Assembly: GCA_932521035.1 (NCBI GenBank)
Contig: OW051494.1
Location: forward strand, 5,132,001-5,196,000
Origin: Oscheius dolichura
Taxonomy: Eukaryota; Nematoda; Chromadorea; Rhabditida; Rhabditidae
DNA length: 64,000 bases
Direction of reading: 5' to 3'
Made by a program: the position numbers and the translations under genes. The notes under the pieces were generated by a model. That model had not been told where the DNA came from. It saw only the letters and a list, made by a program, of their open reading frames with translations, and made no database searches. Shown piece by piece: positions 1 to 10,008 of this stretch; position 1 is the first letter of the stretch, and every line of letters starts with the position of its first letter.

Positions 1-88
1 TATCTTCATTTGCTTCGATTTGAGTAGCGTTGGCAAACGAAATCATTTGTGTTGTACTGATAATTTGTCATTTTCTTTTATACTGTTC

Positions 89-1332
89 ATTCACATCGAT
101 CTCTTTAATATTCATGATGAATCTCCTGTTTCCAATCGATATAAAACGTGGTTTAAGGAAAGGTTTTCCCCTATTGCATCGTCTTACGGTGTCGCTGGGG
201 ACATCACACTTATTCTCTGTTTCCTTATCAAAATGGTACGTTTAAATTCTGAGTAATTAGCAACACATGAATTATTTTTCAGAGCCTCGATGGAGTTCTT
301 GCAAATGCCAATCTGGTCAGCTTTCTAAATGGGCTTCATGTAAGTACCTTCTTCTTATGTTCGTACTATCACGCTCTTTTTAGGGTAAACAAGTTCTAGT
401 TGAAACCAAAGCTGGTCAGCAATTTTTTGGCGTCTTTGGAGCTAGCTCTCCTGAATTGGAAGTCGGACTAACCTATGCTTGGTTGAAGACTTCAGCCAAC
501 GCCAAAAACATACTTCCAAAAAAAGACGAAATAAAGGAGAAAATGGTCTTCAAATTTGCCGATATTATTACCATTTCGGCTGTTTGGAGCGAGGAAAAAA
601 ATATCAAAGGTAAGATTGATTTTGTTGCCTCATTGAAGTCATTTTTAGGTTTTGCAACAGACCGTGAGTATTATAATGTAAAGTCAAATGGACGCACTGA
701 TGAAGAAGAACTGGAAGTCTGGGAATGCGAGAATGAGGACGATCTTGAAACTGACATGGTAGCAATTTTTTATATTTGTATTTAACGGCTTACAATAGCC
801 TGACCAAAAGCAAAATTACCATAAAAATGGAGGATGGAGTGTCGATGAAATGTTCAATACAAACTCGCGCCTCCATGGAGTTCAGTCGACGTTTGTTGAG
901 GATATGAGCCAGTATACAACGTACTGTTTATTGTTATTTTAAGCACAAATGTTATTCAGGGTAGCCTTTGAAGCAACGGAAGAAGAAAAGGCGAGAGCCG
1001 AACAAATAGCTCGAGAAATCGAACAAAGTTCGAGAAGTAAATTCTACTCTCGCTTGGAAAATGACGACGATGAGCGAGATTTGGATAAGGCTACCAACGA
1101 CGATGAGCATGATCCCGGAAGCAAACGGAGATCCAATAAGTGACAGTTTTAGTGGCTTTTGATGCAAAGACTATTCAGCAGCTCTTTTGGTAACAATCCA
1201 AGCGGAAGGAATAGAAACGACCGAGGAGGCCCCGCAAATCGACGAGCTGACGGTCTCCGTGGCGACAGTTAGTTTCTGTTTTTTTTTCATTTTCCAACAC
1301 CAATTCTTTCAAGGGAAAAACAGTGGACAGCA
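89..1332 (+). repeat. Tandem duplicated block, copy A
   Basis: This 1,244-bp block recurs at 6023-7266 at a constant offset of 5,934 bp. No indel was noticed, and the open-frame translations and the introns between them look identical. It covers the 5' flank, the start codon and the first seven exons of an ataxin-2 gene. Similarity stops abruptly at its right edge, next to what is a CAG/CAA tract in the other copy. Identity is by eye, not by alignment. Confidence 0.93.
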
Positions 1333-2327
1333 AATACGACATCATCGACATGAGGCGAACAACTACAAACTCTCAAAATATGACAATACCGAGGTAAGGA
1401 GAGTAATTAGCTTAGTAAACTGGTGATTAGATGGACTCGTCCTACGCCAGTTTGGAGACCTCTTCTGGGAATACAATGAACCATGATCCTCCACTAAATC
1501 TTCATAATTCTCAAACCGGTAACTAATTAGTTGGTAATTTTCTCCACTTCAAAATTCAGCACCTAGCGGTGATATCCTCTCATCGGATGCACTCTCAGAA
1601 GACGGTGGAGTTGTCGTCAAAAAGATGGAGCAAAATCAGTTGAGCCTTGAAGATGAAAAACCAGTCGATCAGAAGCAATCAGAGGATAAGGAAAATTCCG
1701 AAATATCGGAGGTAGCCAAAAAATTCTCATTCAACCTCAATGCTCCACCTTTCACTCCAAGACAGCAGCAGAGTCCAACGACGCCTACCCAGGTAAGAAT
1801 GCACTTTACAATTTTCACAATTTTCTGCTAGGGTCTCATGCAGCAGTTTCCGATGGGAATTGTTCCCGGAATGTCGCTGCAAGGAGCTCCTGGCATGGTG
1901 GTTCCATCCGGCCAGCCGATCGGTCCCTGGCATCCGGGATATGTCCAGGTTTACTTTACTATTATTTAACACATTCATATTTCATTTTGTTAGATGCCTA
2001 CTGCTCCCTACCAAGTCTATATGCCTTCTCAAAGCATGATGGGAAATATGCCCATGCAAGGCCAACGAGGAAATATGGTTGGAAATCAGTTTCCACAGAT
2101 GATTCCACCATATATGCAATACAATGGCTACTACGAAATGTATGCCGAACCTAATTTACAGCAATGCTTGCCAAGAGGCCCTCCAGTCCTTGCGCAGGTA
2201 AGCACCTCGTCAAAAAATTTAAGTTGAATAAACTTTTTAGACAATGGGATCGAACATGCAGGGATACAGCATGCCGCAGATGCCTTCGGCCCCGCCGGGA
2301 TTCTCAAGACCTGCATATTATCCTTAG
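233..2327 (+). CDS. atx-2: Ataxin-2 paralogue 1 (shorter, lacks polyQ)
   Basis: RNA-binding translational regulator family that joins PABP and stress-granule complexes in the cytoplasm. Translation probably starts at 233-235, with an intron directly after the ATG. The first exons give an Lsm-like domain (GKQVLVETKAG, then FKFADIITIS). The LsmAD region follows, with GWSVDEMF and an ARAEQIAREIE helix. A PAM2-like motif for the PABP MLLE domain lies near 1730-1770, reading FNLNAPPFTP. The C-terminus is Met/Pro/Gln-rich and ends YYP-stop. Exons are separated by introns of about 40-50 bp. The first seven exons look identical to paralogue 2 at 6.2-7.3 kb, while the middle exons are clearly diverged and more AT-rich. 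Relative to paralogue 2 it lacks the polyglutamine tract, the exon at about 7434-7619 and much of the low-complexity tail. No stop interrupts the inferred joined frame, so it may be functional. A poly(A) signal (AATAAA) lies near 2448. Confidence 0.85.
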
Positions 2328-3071
2328 AATTTTTTAATAGTTTGGCATTATCGTGTAACTTCCACAGCATAATTGTCCGTTCAATGTACTTAAATTACGT
2401 GCAAAGTTTTTATGAAGATTCCGTTCTCTTCTTAATAAGATAGTTTTAATAAATATTTGTATCGGAATATTCGAAATATCCTTTCATGGATTGATGATGT
2501 TATTCGATGAATGGCTGAACAAAAAATAAAGTAAGAAGTGATGCCTAATGGGGAAGCTCTGATATTTATTTTTTATAGGGGGCGCTTCGACCGACGATTT
2601 GAAGCCACCAAGCCAATGGTTTCCAAAGGGTCGATGGGCCAAGATGGAACTACTAAAACTTGCTTATTTCTGAGTATTTCAACGCCGTTATTGTAGAAGT
2701 GATGATTGCACCCTGTTCTTTTCCAAAACACTTTTTATAGGATTCTTGCCCCAAAAACGATTCGCACGAACGATAAGAACTTTTGCAAAATTTGACGGTT
2801 CTAGGTGGTCTAATTTTTCGTAAAAAAAAGAACAAAAAGTTCGCGCGCAAATGCCTGACCAAGCTTGAATGGTCTCGGAACGGGCGGAACAAAAACGCAA
2901 AACGAGAGAAGGAATAAAAAGGTCTGTTGATGAGTGGCTGGGCAAGCAGCTCTACAGATTCAGCAAAAGATTGAGTCACTCAAGTTTCTTGTAATATTTG
3001 GTTATACGCTCTTCTAATTCTTGGTCATATGTCTTTGGTCAAAACTCTAACACTTTCTTATAAATTTTAGG
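2328..3071. other. Intergenic gap between ataxin-2 paralogue 1 and the Nup358-like gene
   Basis: About 740 bp. It holds the 3' end and poly(A) signal of the upstream gene. An open minus-strand frame (2653-2979) is rich in Phe and Ser and shows no domain; I do not call it a gene. A pyrimidine-rich acceptor (ttttag) sits directly before the next ATG at 3072. Confidence 0.6.
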
Positions 3072-5565
3072 ATGACTGAGCCACTCAAAAAGGAGGAGCG
3101 CGTAACTATTTCACTTATTCTCAACCAAATTGTTCAACAACAGCAGCAGCATGTATTGTGGATTAGTAACGTTGCTTCCGGGCTAGAATCCATTCGGGTA
3201 AGAAGTAGTTTATTTAGAGACGTAAAAATAATTGAAATAATGTTCGGTTAGGATATAAAGCAATTTTTTTACACTATCAATTTTCTGCGACATGTAAATA
3301 CATTGATCTCGCAATGAAAATTGAAATCAATTGCAAAAGCTGTTTTGATACTTATTTAATTTTTCGTTCAGACTGAGATTCGTCGTACAGACGAAAATCA
3401 TGCCAGGGAGCTGGATCGTCTTCATGATATCATCAAAACTCTTCTACCGCAAAATCAATTAGGCGTATGTCCTACTCCAAAAGAGGTAGGGTTTATTGCC
3501 GATGTATACCAAGGAGTTACAGGTTTACAACCAATGTGCTGACGCTTCAGCGTTTTTTGGTAATAACGCAGCACCGGCTTCTGTTAATGATGGGCTTCGA
3601 CAACCAATCGCAACTATGGGAACAGCTTCGCAACAGGCCAAAATCTCTCTCCCGGTTATGCCGTATTCCAAGACGGAACCGACACAATTTGATCCTAAAG
3701 ATGTAAGGCCGTTATAGATTTTCTCTAAACTTCAATTACAATAATATATACATGAGTTTATTTAAGGATGTATCTTCCGATTCGTCAGATGGTGAACCAT
3801 GGGAAATCCCGGATAAATCCGAAAACAAAGATAATGTTTCCACCATCGCTGAAGAACCCAATAGTCTTGCTACCAAATATATTAAAAAGGAAGACGAGTA
3901 AGTATCCACTTTTAATTTTTCGAAACTTTTAGTTGGGAATGTAATACTTGTTATACCTTCAATCCAATGACTGTGAAGGAGTGCCTTTGTTGTCAGGGCT
4001 CTAACAAGCCAAATTCTGATGAGAAGCAGAAAGGTATCTTAGCAAGGTGATCTCCTATATTTCTTCAATAATGTTTTGCAGTTCCATAATGCCCCTTACT
4101 ACACCATTACCAAGCAAATTTTCCTTTGGATTACATGCAGGAAAGCCTGTGTCCCCAAAACTGACAGTTTCTCCGGGCGAAAAACCTAAGGTGTCATTTG
4201 CTGATGCTGCAAAAGAGACTGCCGAAAAAAATCCTTCTCCTCGCTTTAATCGGTAAGCCATCATTACGTTTTAGTCAAGGTTAAGTTGCAGTCCGTCCAC
4301 AAACCCCTCTAACTTTTCTTTTGGCTCTAAAGCTATTTCAACTAGTTCCATATTTGGTGGCAACAAGAGCGAAATTAAACCTTTTTCATTCAAAGCTGAA
4401 ACCACCTCTTCTATCGACAATGCACAACCGACAGGTTTTAAACTATATATGCATTCTAGTGTTTAGGCCACTCAGGAGTGAAGAGTTTGTTTGGGACTTC
4501 CGTTAACAAATCATTAGACGATTCACAGTCTAGCGCTACCCCAACGAAGGTATGTAGAACGCTTAAGTCCTAATTTCTATCTTGTTTCAAGATTTTTGGA
4601 TCAAACTCTTCCACTGGAGGATTGTCTTTGGATAAGCTAAATCTAAGCGGAGTATCCTTATTCAATGAAGACGCAAAGAAGCAAGCACAGAATGAACTAG
4701 CCAAACAAAAGTCTTCCAAGGTTTGTATTTTGTCCGCTCTATAAAATATAAATGTACTGGGGAAAGCTTTTCCATTGTTGCCGTAAATCGAGATATTAAT
4801 TAGGCATAGCACATTAAAGAAAACTGTTCATTTATTGACTGCGGAAATGATGTGCTTTATGCGAAAGGCAGAAATGATGTGCTTTATGCGAAAGGCAGAA
4901 ATATTTCATATTTCTCGCACAAAATTGCCGTGCATGTTTGGCCTGCATTATTCAATATAAAGAAACGTTGAGATAACGCTTATTACATATAATAAAGATG
5001 ATTTTATTTCAGTTTGGTGCTTCCGTTTTTAACCAAGAAGCTGATGATGATCGAGACTCTGCAGAAGAGTATGAACCAACCGCGGAATTTACACCAGTCT
5101 GTCCTCTTCCAGACCTTGTTGAAGTTGTTACCGGAGAAGAGGGTGAGACGGTTTGTTCAGTTAGGAATATTTATGGTCTATGTCGTTTTCAGGTTTTGTA
5201 TAAAGATCGCTGCAAGCTTTATCGTTATGCTAAAGACACGAAAGAATGGAAGGAACGAGGTATTGGTAATATAAAAGTTCTTTTGGACGAGGCAACCGGA
5301 AAGGCTAGATGTGTGATGCGTCGTGACCAAGTAATTTTTCTTTATAAAAATTTATTTAACCAATTTTTAGACTTTGAAAGTAGCCTGTAACTTTCAACTG
5401 AGCAGTGGAATGAATGTAAGCAAGATGCCGAAGAATGGAAAAGCCGTTATGTGGTTGTGTCTGGATTTCAGCGAAGGGCAGAATACTGAAAAATTTTCTG
5501 CCAGGTTCGCTACCGCCGAACAGGCTGATGAATTTGCTAAACACTTTGCTGAAAACTGTAAATGA
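3072..5565 (+). CDS. Compact Nup358/RanBP2-like nucleoporin (zinc finger, FG patches, Ran-binding domain)
   Basis: Predicted nuclear-pore or Ran-pathway protein. The N-terminus is a Gln-rich, probably coiled segment (MTEPLKKEERVTISLIL). Near 3933-3998 is a single RanBP2-type zinc finger, WECNTC...N...CLCC, with all four cysteines, the Trp and the Asn. A stretch with FSFG, SIFG, SLFG and IFG motifs follows at roughly 4110-4700, typical of FG nucleoporins. The C-terminus, about 5030-5562, is a RanBP1-type domain with KLYRYAKDTKEWKERG, VMRRDQTLKV and a final helix ADEFAKHFAENCK. The N-terminal TPR array, the multiple Ran-binding domains, the SUMO-ligase repeats and the cyclophilin domain of vertebrate RanBP2 are absent, so this is a minimal version, roughly comparable to nematode NPP-9. 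It could instead be a NUP50-like protein, but the zinc finger argues for RanBP2. It lies between the two ataxin-2 copies. Confidence 0.82.
4844..4902 (+). repeat. Tandem repeat, 27 bp x 2.2, intronic
   Basis: A 27-bp unit beginning gaaatgatgtgctttatgcg occurs twice in direct tandem, with a partial third copy. It lies in the long intron before the Ran-binding-domain exons. Confidence 0.9.
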
Positions 5566-6022
5566 ATGAGTTTAAATAAATTTCTACATGGTTCTGTTGC
5601 GTATTATGCTGCCAAGCATACGATGAAACGACACCAGTTACAGACATTATCAGCACCGTTTGCTTTCACAAAAGTGCTTTCATTGCGCAGTTTTATGGGA
5701 GGAGCGTTCGACCGCACGTAGCCGATAAAACACGCCTTTCACCAAGAACTGATTTTTCGTTTCAATAATTTAAATGCTTTGTTGCGAAACTACATAAACC
5801 AACCTGACGCGGATGGCAAAAATCAATAACTGTTCAGTCGATCAAAATCCGTATGCTTTCCAGGACATTCAATGCCAATTACCGTATTTTTCCCCCGTAA
5901 TAAAAGGCCAGCACTGCCTGGCATTGATTCGAAAATCTTAAATTGCCGTAGTCCCTTCAATGACCCACAATCTGTTTTCATCAGGGCAACCATAAAATTT
6001 GCTGAGTGCCCCTAGTTTCGCT
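5566..6022. other. Intergenic gap upstream of ataxin-2 paralogue 2
   Basis: About 460 bp without a credible gene. It holds the 3' UTR of the Nup358-like gene and the promoter side of paralogue 2. The duplicated block starts abruptly at 6023. The sequence before that point differs from the sequence before position 89, so the duplication does not extend further upstream. Confidence 0.6.
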
Positions 6023-7266
6023 ATTCACATCGATCTCTTTAATATTCATGATGAATCTCCTGTTTCCAATCGATATAAAACGTGGTTTAAGGAAAGGTTT
6101 TCCCCTATTGCATCGTCTTACGGTGTCGCTGGGGACATCACACTTATTCTCTGTTTCCTTATCAAAATGGTACGTTTAAATTCTGAGTAATTAGCAACAC
6201 ATGAATTATTTTTCAGAGCCTCGATGGAGTTCTTGCAAATGCCAATCTGGTCAGCTTTCTAAATGGGCTTCATGTAAGTACCTTCTTCTTATGTTCGTAC
6301 TATCACGCTCTTTTTAGGGTAAACAAGTTCTAGTTGAAACCAAAGCTGGTCAGCAATTTTTTGGCGTCTTTGGAGCTAGCTCTCCTGAATTGGAAGTCGG
6401 ACTAACCTATGCTTGGTTGAAGACTTCAGCCAACGCCAAAAACATACTTCCAAAAAAAGACGAAATAAAGGAGAAAATGGTCTTCAAATTTGCCGATATT
6501 ATTACCATTTCGGCTGTTTGGAGCGAGGAAAAAAATATCAAAGGTAAGATTGATTTTGTTGCCTCATTGAAGTCATTTTTAGGTTTTGCAACAGACCGTG
6601 AGTATTATAATGTAAAGTCAAATGGACGCACTGATGAAGAAGAACTGGAAGTCTGGGAATGCGAGAATGAGGACGATCTTGAAACTGACATGGTAGCAAT
6701 TTTTTATATTTGTATTTAACGGCTTACAATAGCCTGACCAAAAGCAAAATTACCATAAAAATGGAGGATGGAGTGTCGATGAAATGTTCAATACAAACTC
6801 GCGCCTCCATGGAGTTCAGTCGACGTTTGTTGAGGATATGAGCCAGTATACAACGTACTGTTTATTGTTATTTTAAGCACAAATGTTATTCAGGGTAGCC
6901 TTTGAAGCAACGGAAGAAGAAAAGGCGAGAGCCGAACAAATAGCTCGAGAAATCGAACAAAGTTCGAGAAGTAAATTCTACTCTCGCTTGGAAAATGACG
7001 ACGATGAGCGAGATTTGGATAAGGCTACCAACGACGATGAGCATGATCCCGGAAGCAAACGGAGATCCAATAAGTGACAGTTTTAGTGGCTTTTGATGCA
7101 AAGACTATTCAGCAGCTCTTTTGGTAACAATCCAAGCGGAAGGAATAGAAACGACCGAGGAGGCCCCGCAAATCGACGAGCTGACGGTCTCCGTGGCGAC
7201 AGTTAGTTTCTGTTTTTTTTTCATTTTCCAACACCAATTCTTTCAAGGGAAAAACAGTGGACAGCA
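6023..7266 (+). repeat. Tandem duplicated block, copy B
   Basis: Second copy of the 89-1332 block. It carries the 5' flank, Lsm exons and LsmAD exons of the second ataxin-2 gene and ends where this copy's CAG/CAA repeat begins. Confidence 0.93.
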
Positions 7267-9506
7267 GCCGCTACAGCAGCAACAACAACAGCAACCGCAA
7301 CAGCGGTTCTCTCAAGCTTCTTATAGTGCCCGCGGCGCACCTTATACTATGAGCACGGCTAAGAGAAATAGTACAGGAGATGACCAGTTTGGGGGAGGTA
7401 GTCGTTTTGTTTTTCTAAAAAAAACCTTCTCCAGAATGGCATAACCCACCTAAAGAGCCCCAACGTTCCAAGGATGGTGGAAAGATTTTCGAAAATACGA
7501 ATTACAAGGGAAGAATGGAGCGGGGGGTGCGGGGCGACAAGGGACGAATGGATAGCCTGAAGCAATGGAACCATGAGTTCAGTAACGCCTACAAGCCGAC
7601 CAAACAAGACGATGCCAAGGTAGCACATTTATATTAAATATATAGAAACTGGGTTAAGGAGCAGAATGAGCCCGCTCCACGTCCTATACCAGAGACTTCT
7701 GAAAATGCCTGGAACAATGGACCTCCTGTCAGCCTTCTGAACTCCCAGACGGGTAATCTATCACTATGAGTTTTCGAGGGATACAGTAGACTGATAAAGA
7801 AAGACTTGTTTCAGTTCCTTCTGGTGCTCCTGCAGGGGATTCTCAGGGTCCCTCGGAAGAGGCCCGAGAGATGGTAGAACAGATGGATCAACTGAGCCTG
7901 GAAGATGAAAAGCAGGCAGACGACAGCCAGTCGGAAGATAGGGAGAAGTCCGAAACTTCGGAAGCTTCCAAAAAGTTTACGTTCAACCCCAATGCCCCCG
8001 CGTTTACCCCGAGACAACAACCGACCCCCACGACGCCGACCCAGGTGCGAATCGAGATCACCAAGGAAATGACATTCCAGACGGGGCCTATGCAACAGAT
8101 TCCTATGGGCATGGTTCCCGGAATGACGATGCAAGGAGCAATTGCCCCTGGCATGGTGGTTCCATCCGGCCAGCCAATGATCGGTCCCTGGCATCCGGGA
8201 TATGTCCAGGTTTACTTTACTATTATTTAACACATTCATATTTCATTTCGTTAGATGCCTACTGCTCCCTACCAAGTCTATATGCCTTCTCAAAGCATGA
8301 TGGGAAATATACCCATGCAAGGTCAGCGGGGCAATGGACCCGTCTCCCAAATGGGAAATTACTCGAACCAGCAGGCCCAGAGGAGAAACCCCGGACAGCA
8401 GCCCGTCATGGTCCCCGGCGGGCAGTGGACGAACCAAGTTGTCGTGCAGCCGGTGAGTTTCCGAAAGAAAAAGTTTACGAAATGGTTCAGATGGGCTATT
8501 ACCCGTACCAAGGAGGAGCTGGCCAGCAGGCCCAGCAGTTCGCCAACAATCCCCAGATGGTAGCCCAGGGCCAGCAGGGGATGCCTGCCCAGATGTACCA
8601 GCAGAGATATCCCGCGGTTTGAATAGAAGAGAGTCTCCTCAAACGCCTTTCAGGGATACATGGTCCCGCAGTCAGGTCAACAGCCCCGGTTCCCCGTTTC
8701 CCAGCAGGGTAGCCATCCCGACGGCAACGGCCAGTACCAGAGCTCGGGTGCCTCCACCACCGGCCCCAGCAGCCAGCCCCCCACACCCGGACCCCAGCCA
8801 CCCACCGTGGCCTCGCCTGCCCAGGTAAGTACAGCCCGACGAGCATGCGCCTGGCATGTTCTTGCTCGTATTGTATTATGTTGTCCAGCATCCCCATCCG
8901 AGTGGCCGTGGCTCGCCGGCTCCGCCCGCCGCCCAGCAGTTTGTTCCGCAGTCGGCTGCTGCACACGCCATCGGGCCCCAGTCCCAGCCGACGTACTACC
9001 CGACCCCGCCGGTATGTGCTGTCGTTCCGTTTCGTGTTCCTTCTGTTTGCCCGTCCTCCGTTCATTTATGAGTTCCCTTTTCAGAATTCCATGTATATGT
9101 ATAACCAGCAGGGTCCCGTCATCCTCACCTACGCGGCAGGTCAGATGCCCATGGCCTCCGTCCAGTCCGAGGGACAAACCCATTCCCATATGGATATGCA
9201 GCCCCATCAGCAATTCATCGCTCACGAACAATACGGTCAATTCATGTCAGGTAGTCCCGAAGACATCAGCTGTAACCCGAGAGAATAGGTTCAGCATATT
9301 ACCAGCAACAGCAACCGATGTCTAGACAGAACTCCATACCGCAGAATGCCTACAACGGACAGCCTCCTAGCGGTAATTCCTTGCCCGATGGTTTCACAAG
9401 CATTTCTGATTCAGCACCCCCTCCGCCTGCATCACACCCATCGAGTACAACCGCCCCTGCTCAACAACCACCCCCTTCTGCGCCTTCCAACCTTCCACAG
9501 AATTGA
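6167..9506 (+). CDS. atx-2: Ataxin-2 paralogue 2 (full-length, with polyQ tract)
   Basis: Orthologue-like ataxin-2, an RNA-binding regulator of mRNA stability and translation that contacts PABP. The start, Lsm domain and LsmAD domain match paralogue 1 at sequence level. Around 7264-7300 a Gln-rich run (QQPLQQQQQQQPQQ) occupies the place of the paralogue 1 divergence. A conserved exon with LKQWNHEFSNAYKPT follows at about 7434-7619. A PAM2 motif with FNPNAPAFTP lies at about 7980-8020. The long tail is Pro/Gln/Tyr-rich with many MYMYNQQ and PSQPP-like stretches, spread over several exons. The gene is AT-rich at the 5' end and becomes GC-rich from about 7400 to 9260. Tail exon joins between 8440 and 8660 and near 9265-9290 are less certain than the rest. 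Long reading frames on the minus strand at 8499-9240 are shadows of this GC-rich coding DNA. Confidence 0.9.
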
Positions 9507-10008
9507 AATCTTTAAAAATACATTTATTTATTTCCAATTATGGTTTCGATTGATCTCATCCTGCTGTAATTATATTTGCTCTCTCCGCGTTAATATTTTA
9601 ATGGTCAATTCGTTCAACGGCTATTCAAATTATTCTAGAAGAAATTGTTTGAAGAGGGCAAATATTTATTTGGGGTGTTACCAGCACTAATTAATTTTCA
9701 AACTTCTATCCCCAATCCTCCTTATATGGCGAAAAAAATTGTTCTTACGTGTAACATCTGAATGAAAATTCAGAACAGCTCTTCATTCATGAGATCAAAA
9801 GACGACAAGTACAATACACAAATGAAAGCATGTTGGGAGTCTGTGGACGCTGTGTTTTAAGAGAAACCCGTACATGTCATCTTAGATATTCAACAGTGGT
9901 GGATCCGAATCAATGGGGGTTGTGTTAAACATATTCACGCGAGTTGCTTCGTCTGAAGTATAGCAAGCCAATGCGTTTTTACACTGGAAAGACAGAGTTT
10001 CAAATTGA
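9507..10008. other. Convergent intergenic region
   Basis: About 500 AT-rich bases between the 3' ends of ataxin-2 paralogue 2 (plus) and the ANAPC4-like gene (minus). Composition changes from GC-rich to AT-rich right at the end of the ataxin-2 coding sequence. I see no gene, repeat or RNA structure here. Confidence 0.6.

Noticed and set aside
2653-2979. Minus-strand 108-codon frame between ataxin-2 paralogue 1 and the Nup358-like gene
   Set aside because: Phe/Ser-rich random-looking sequence with no domain, and no splice or start support.
8499-9240. Long minus-strand reading frames (187-188 codons) opposite ataxin-2 paralogue 2
   Set aside because: They lie antisense to GC-rich, low-complexity coding exons, contain no domain and arise from low stop-codon density.
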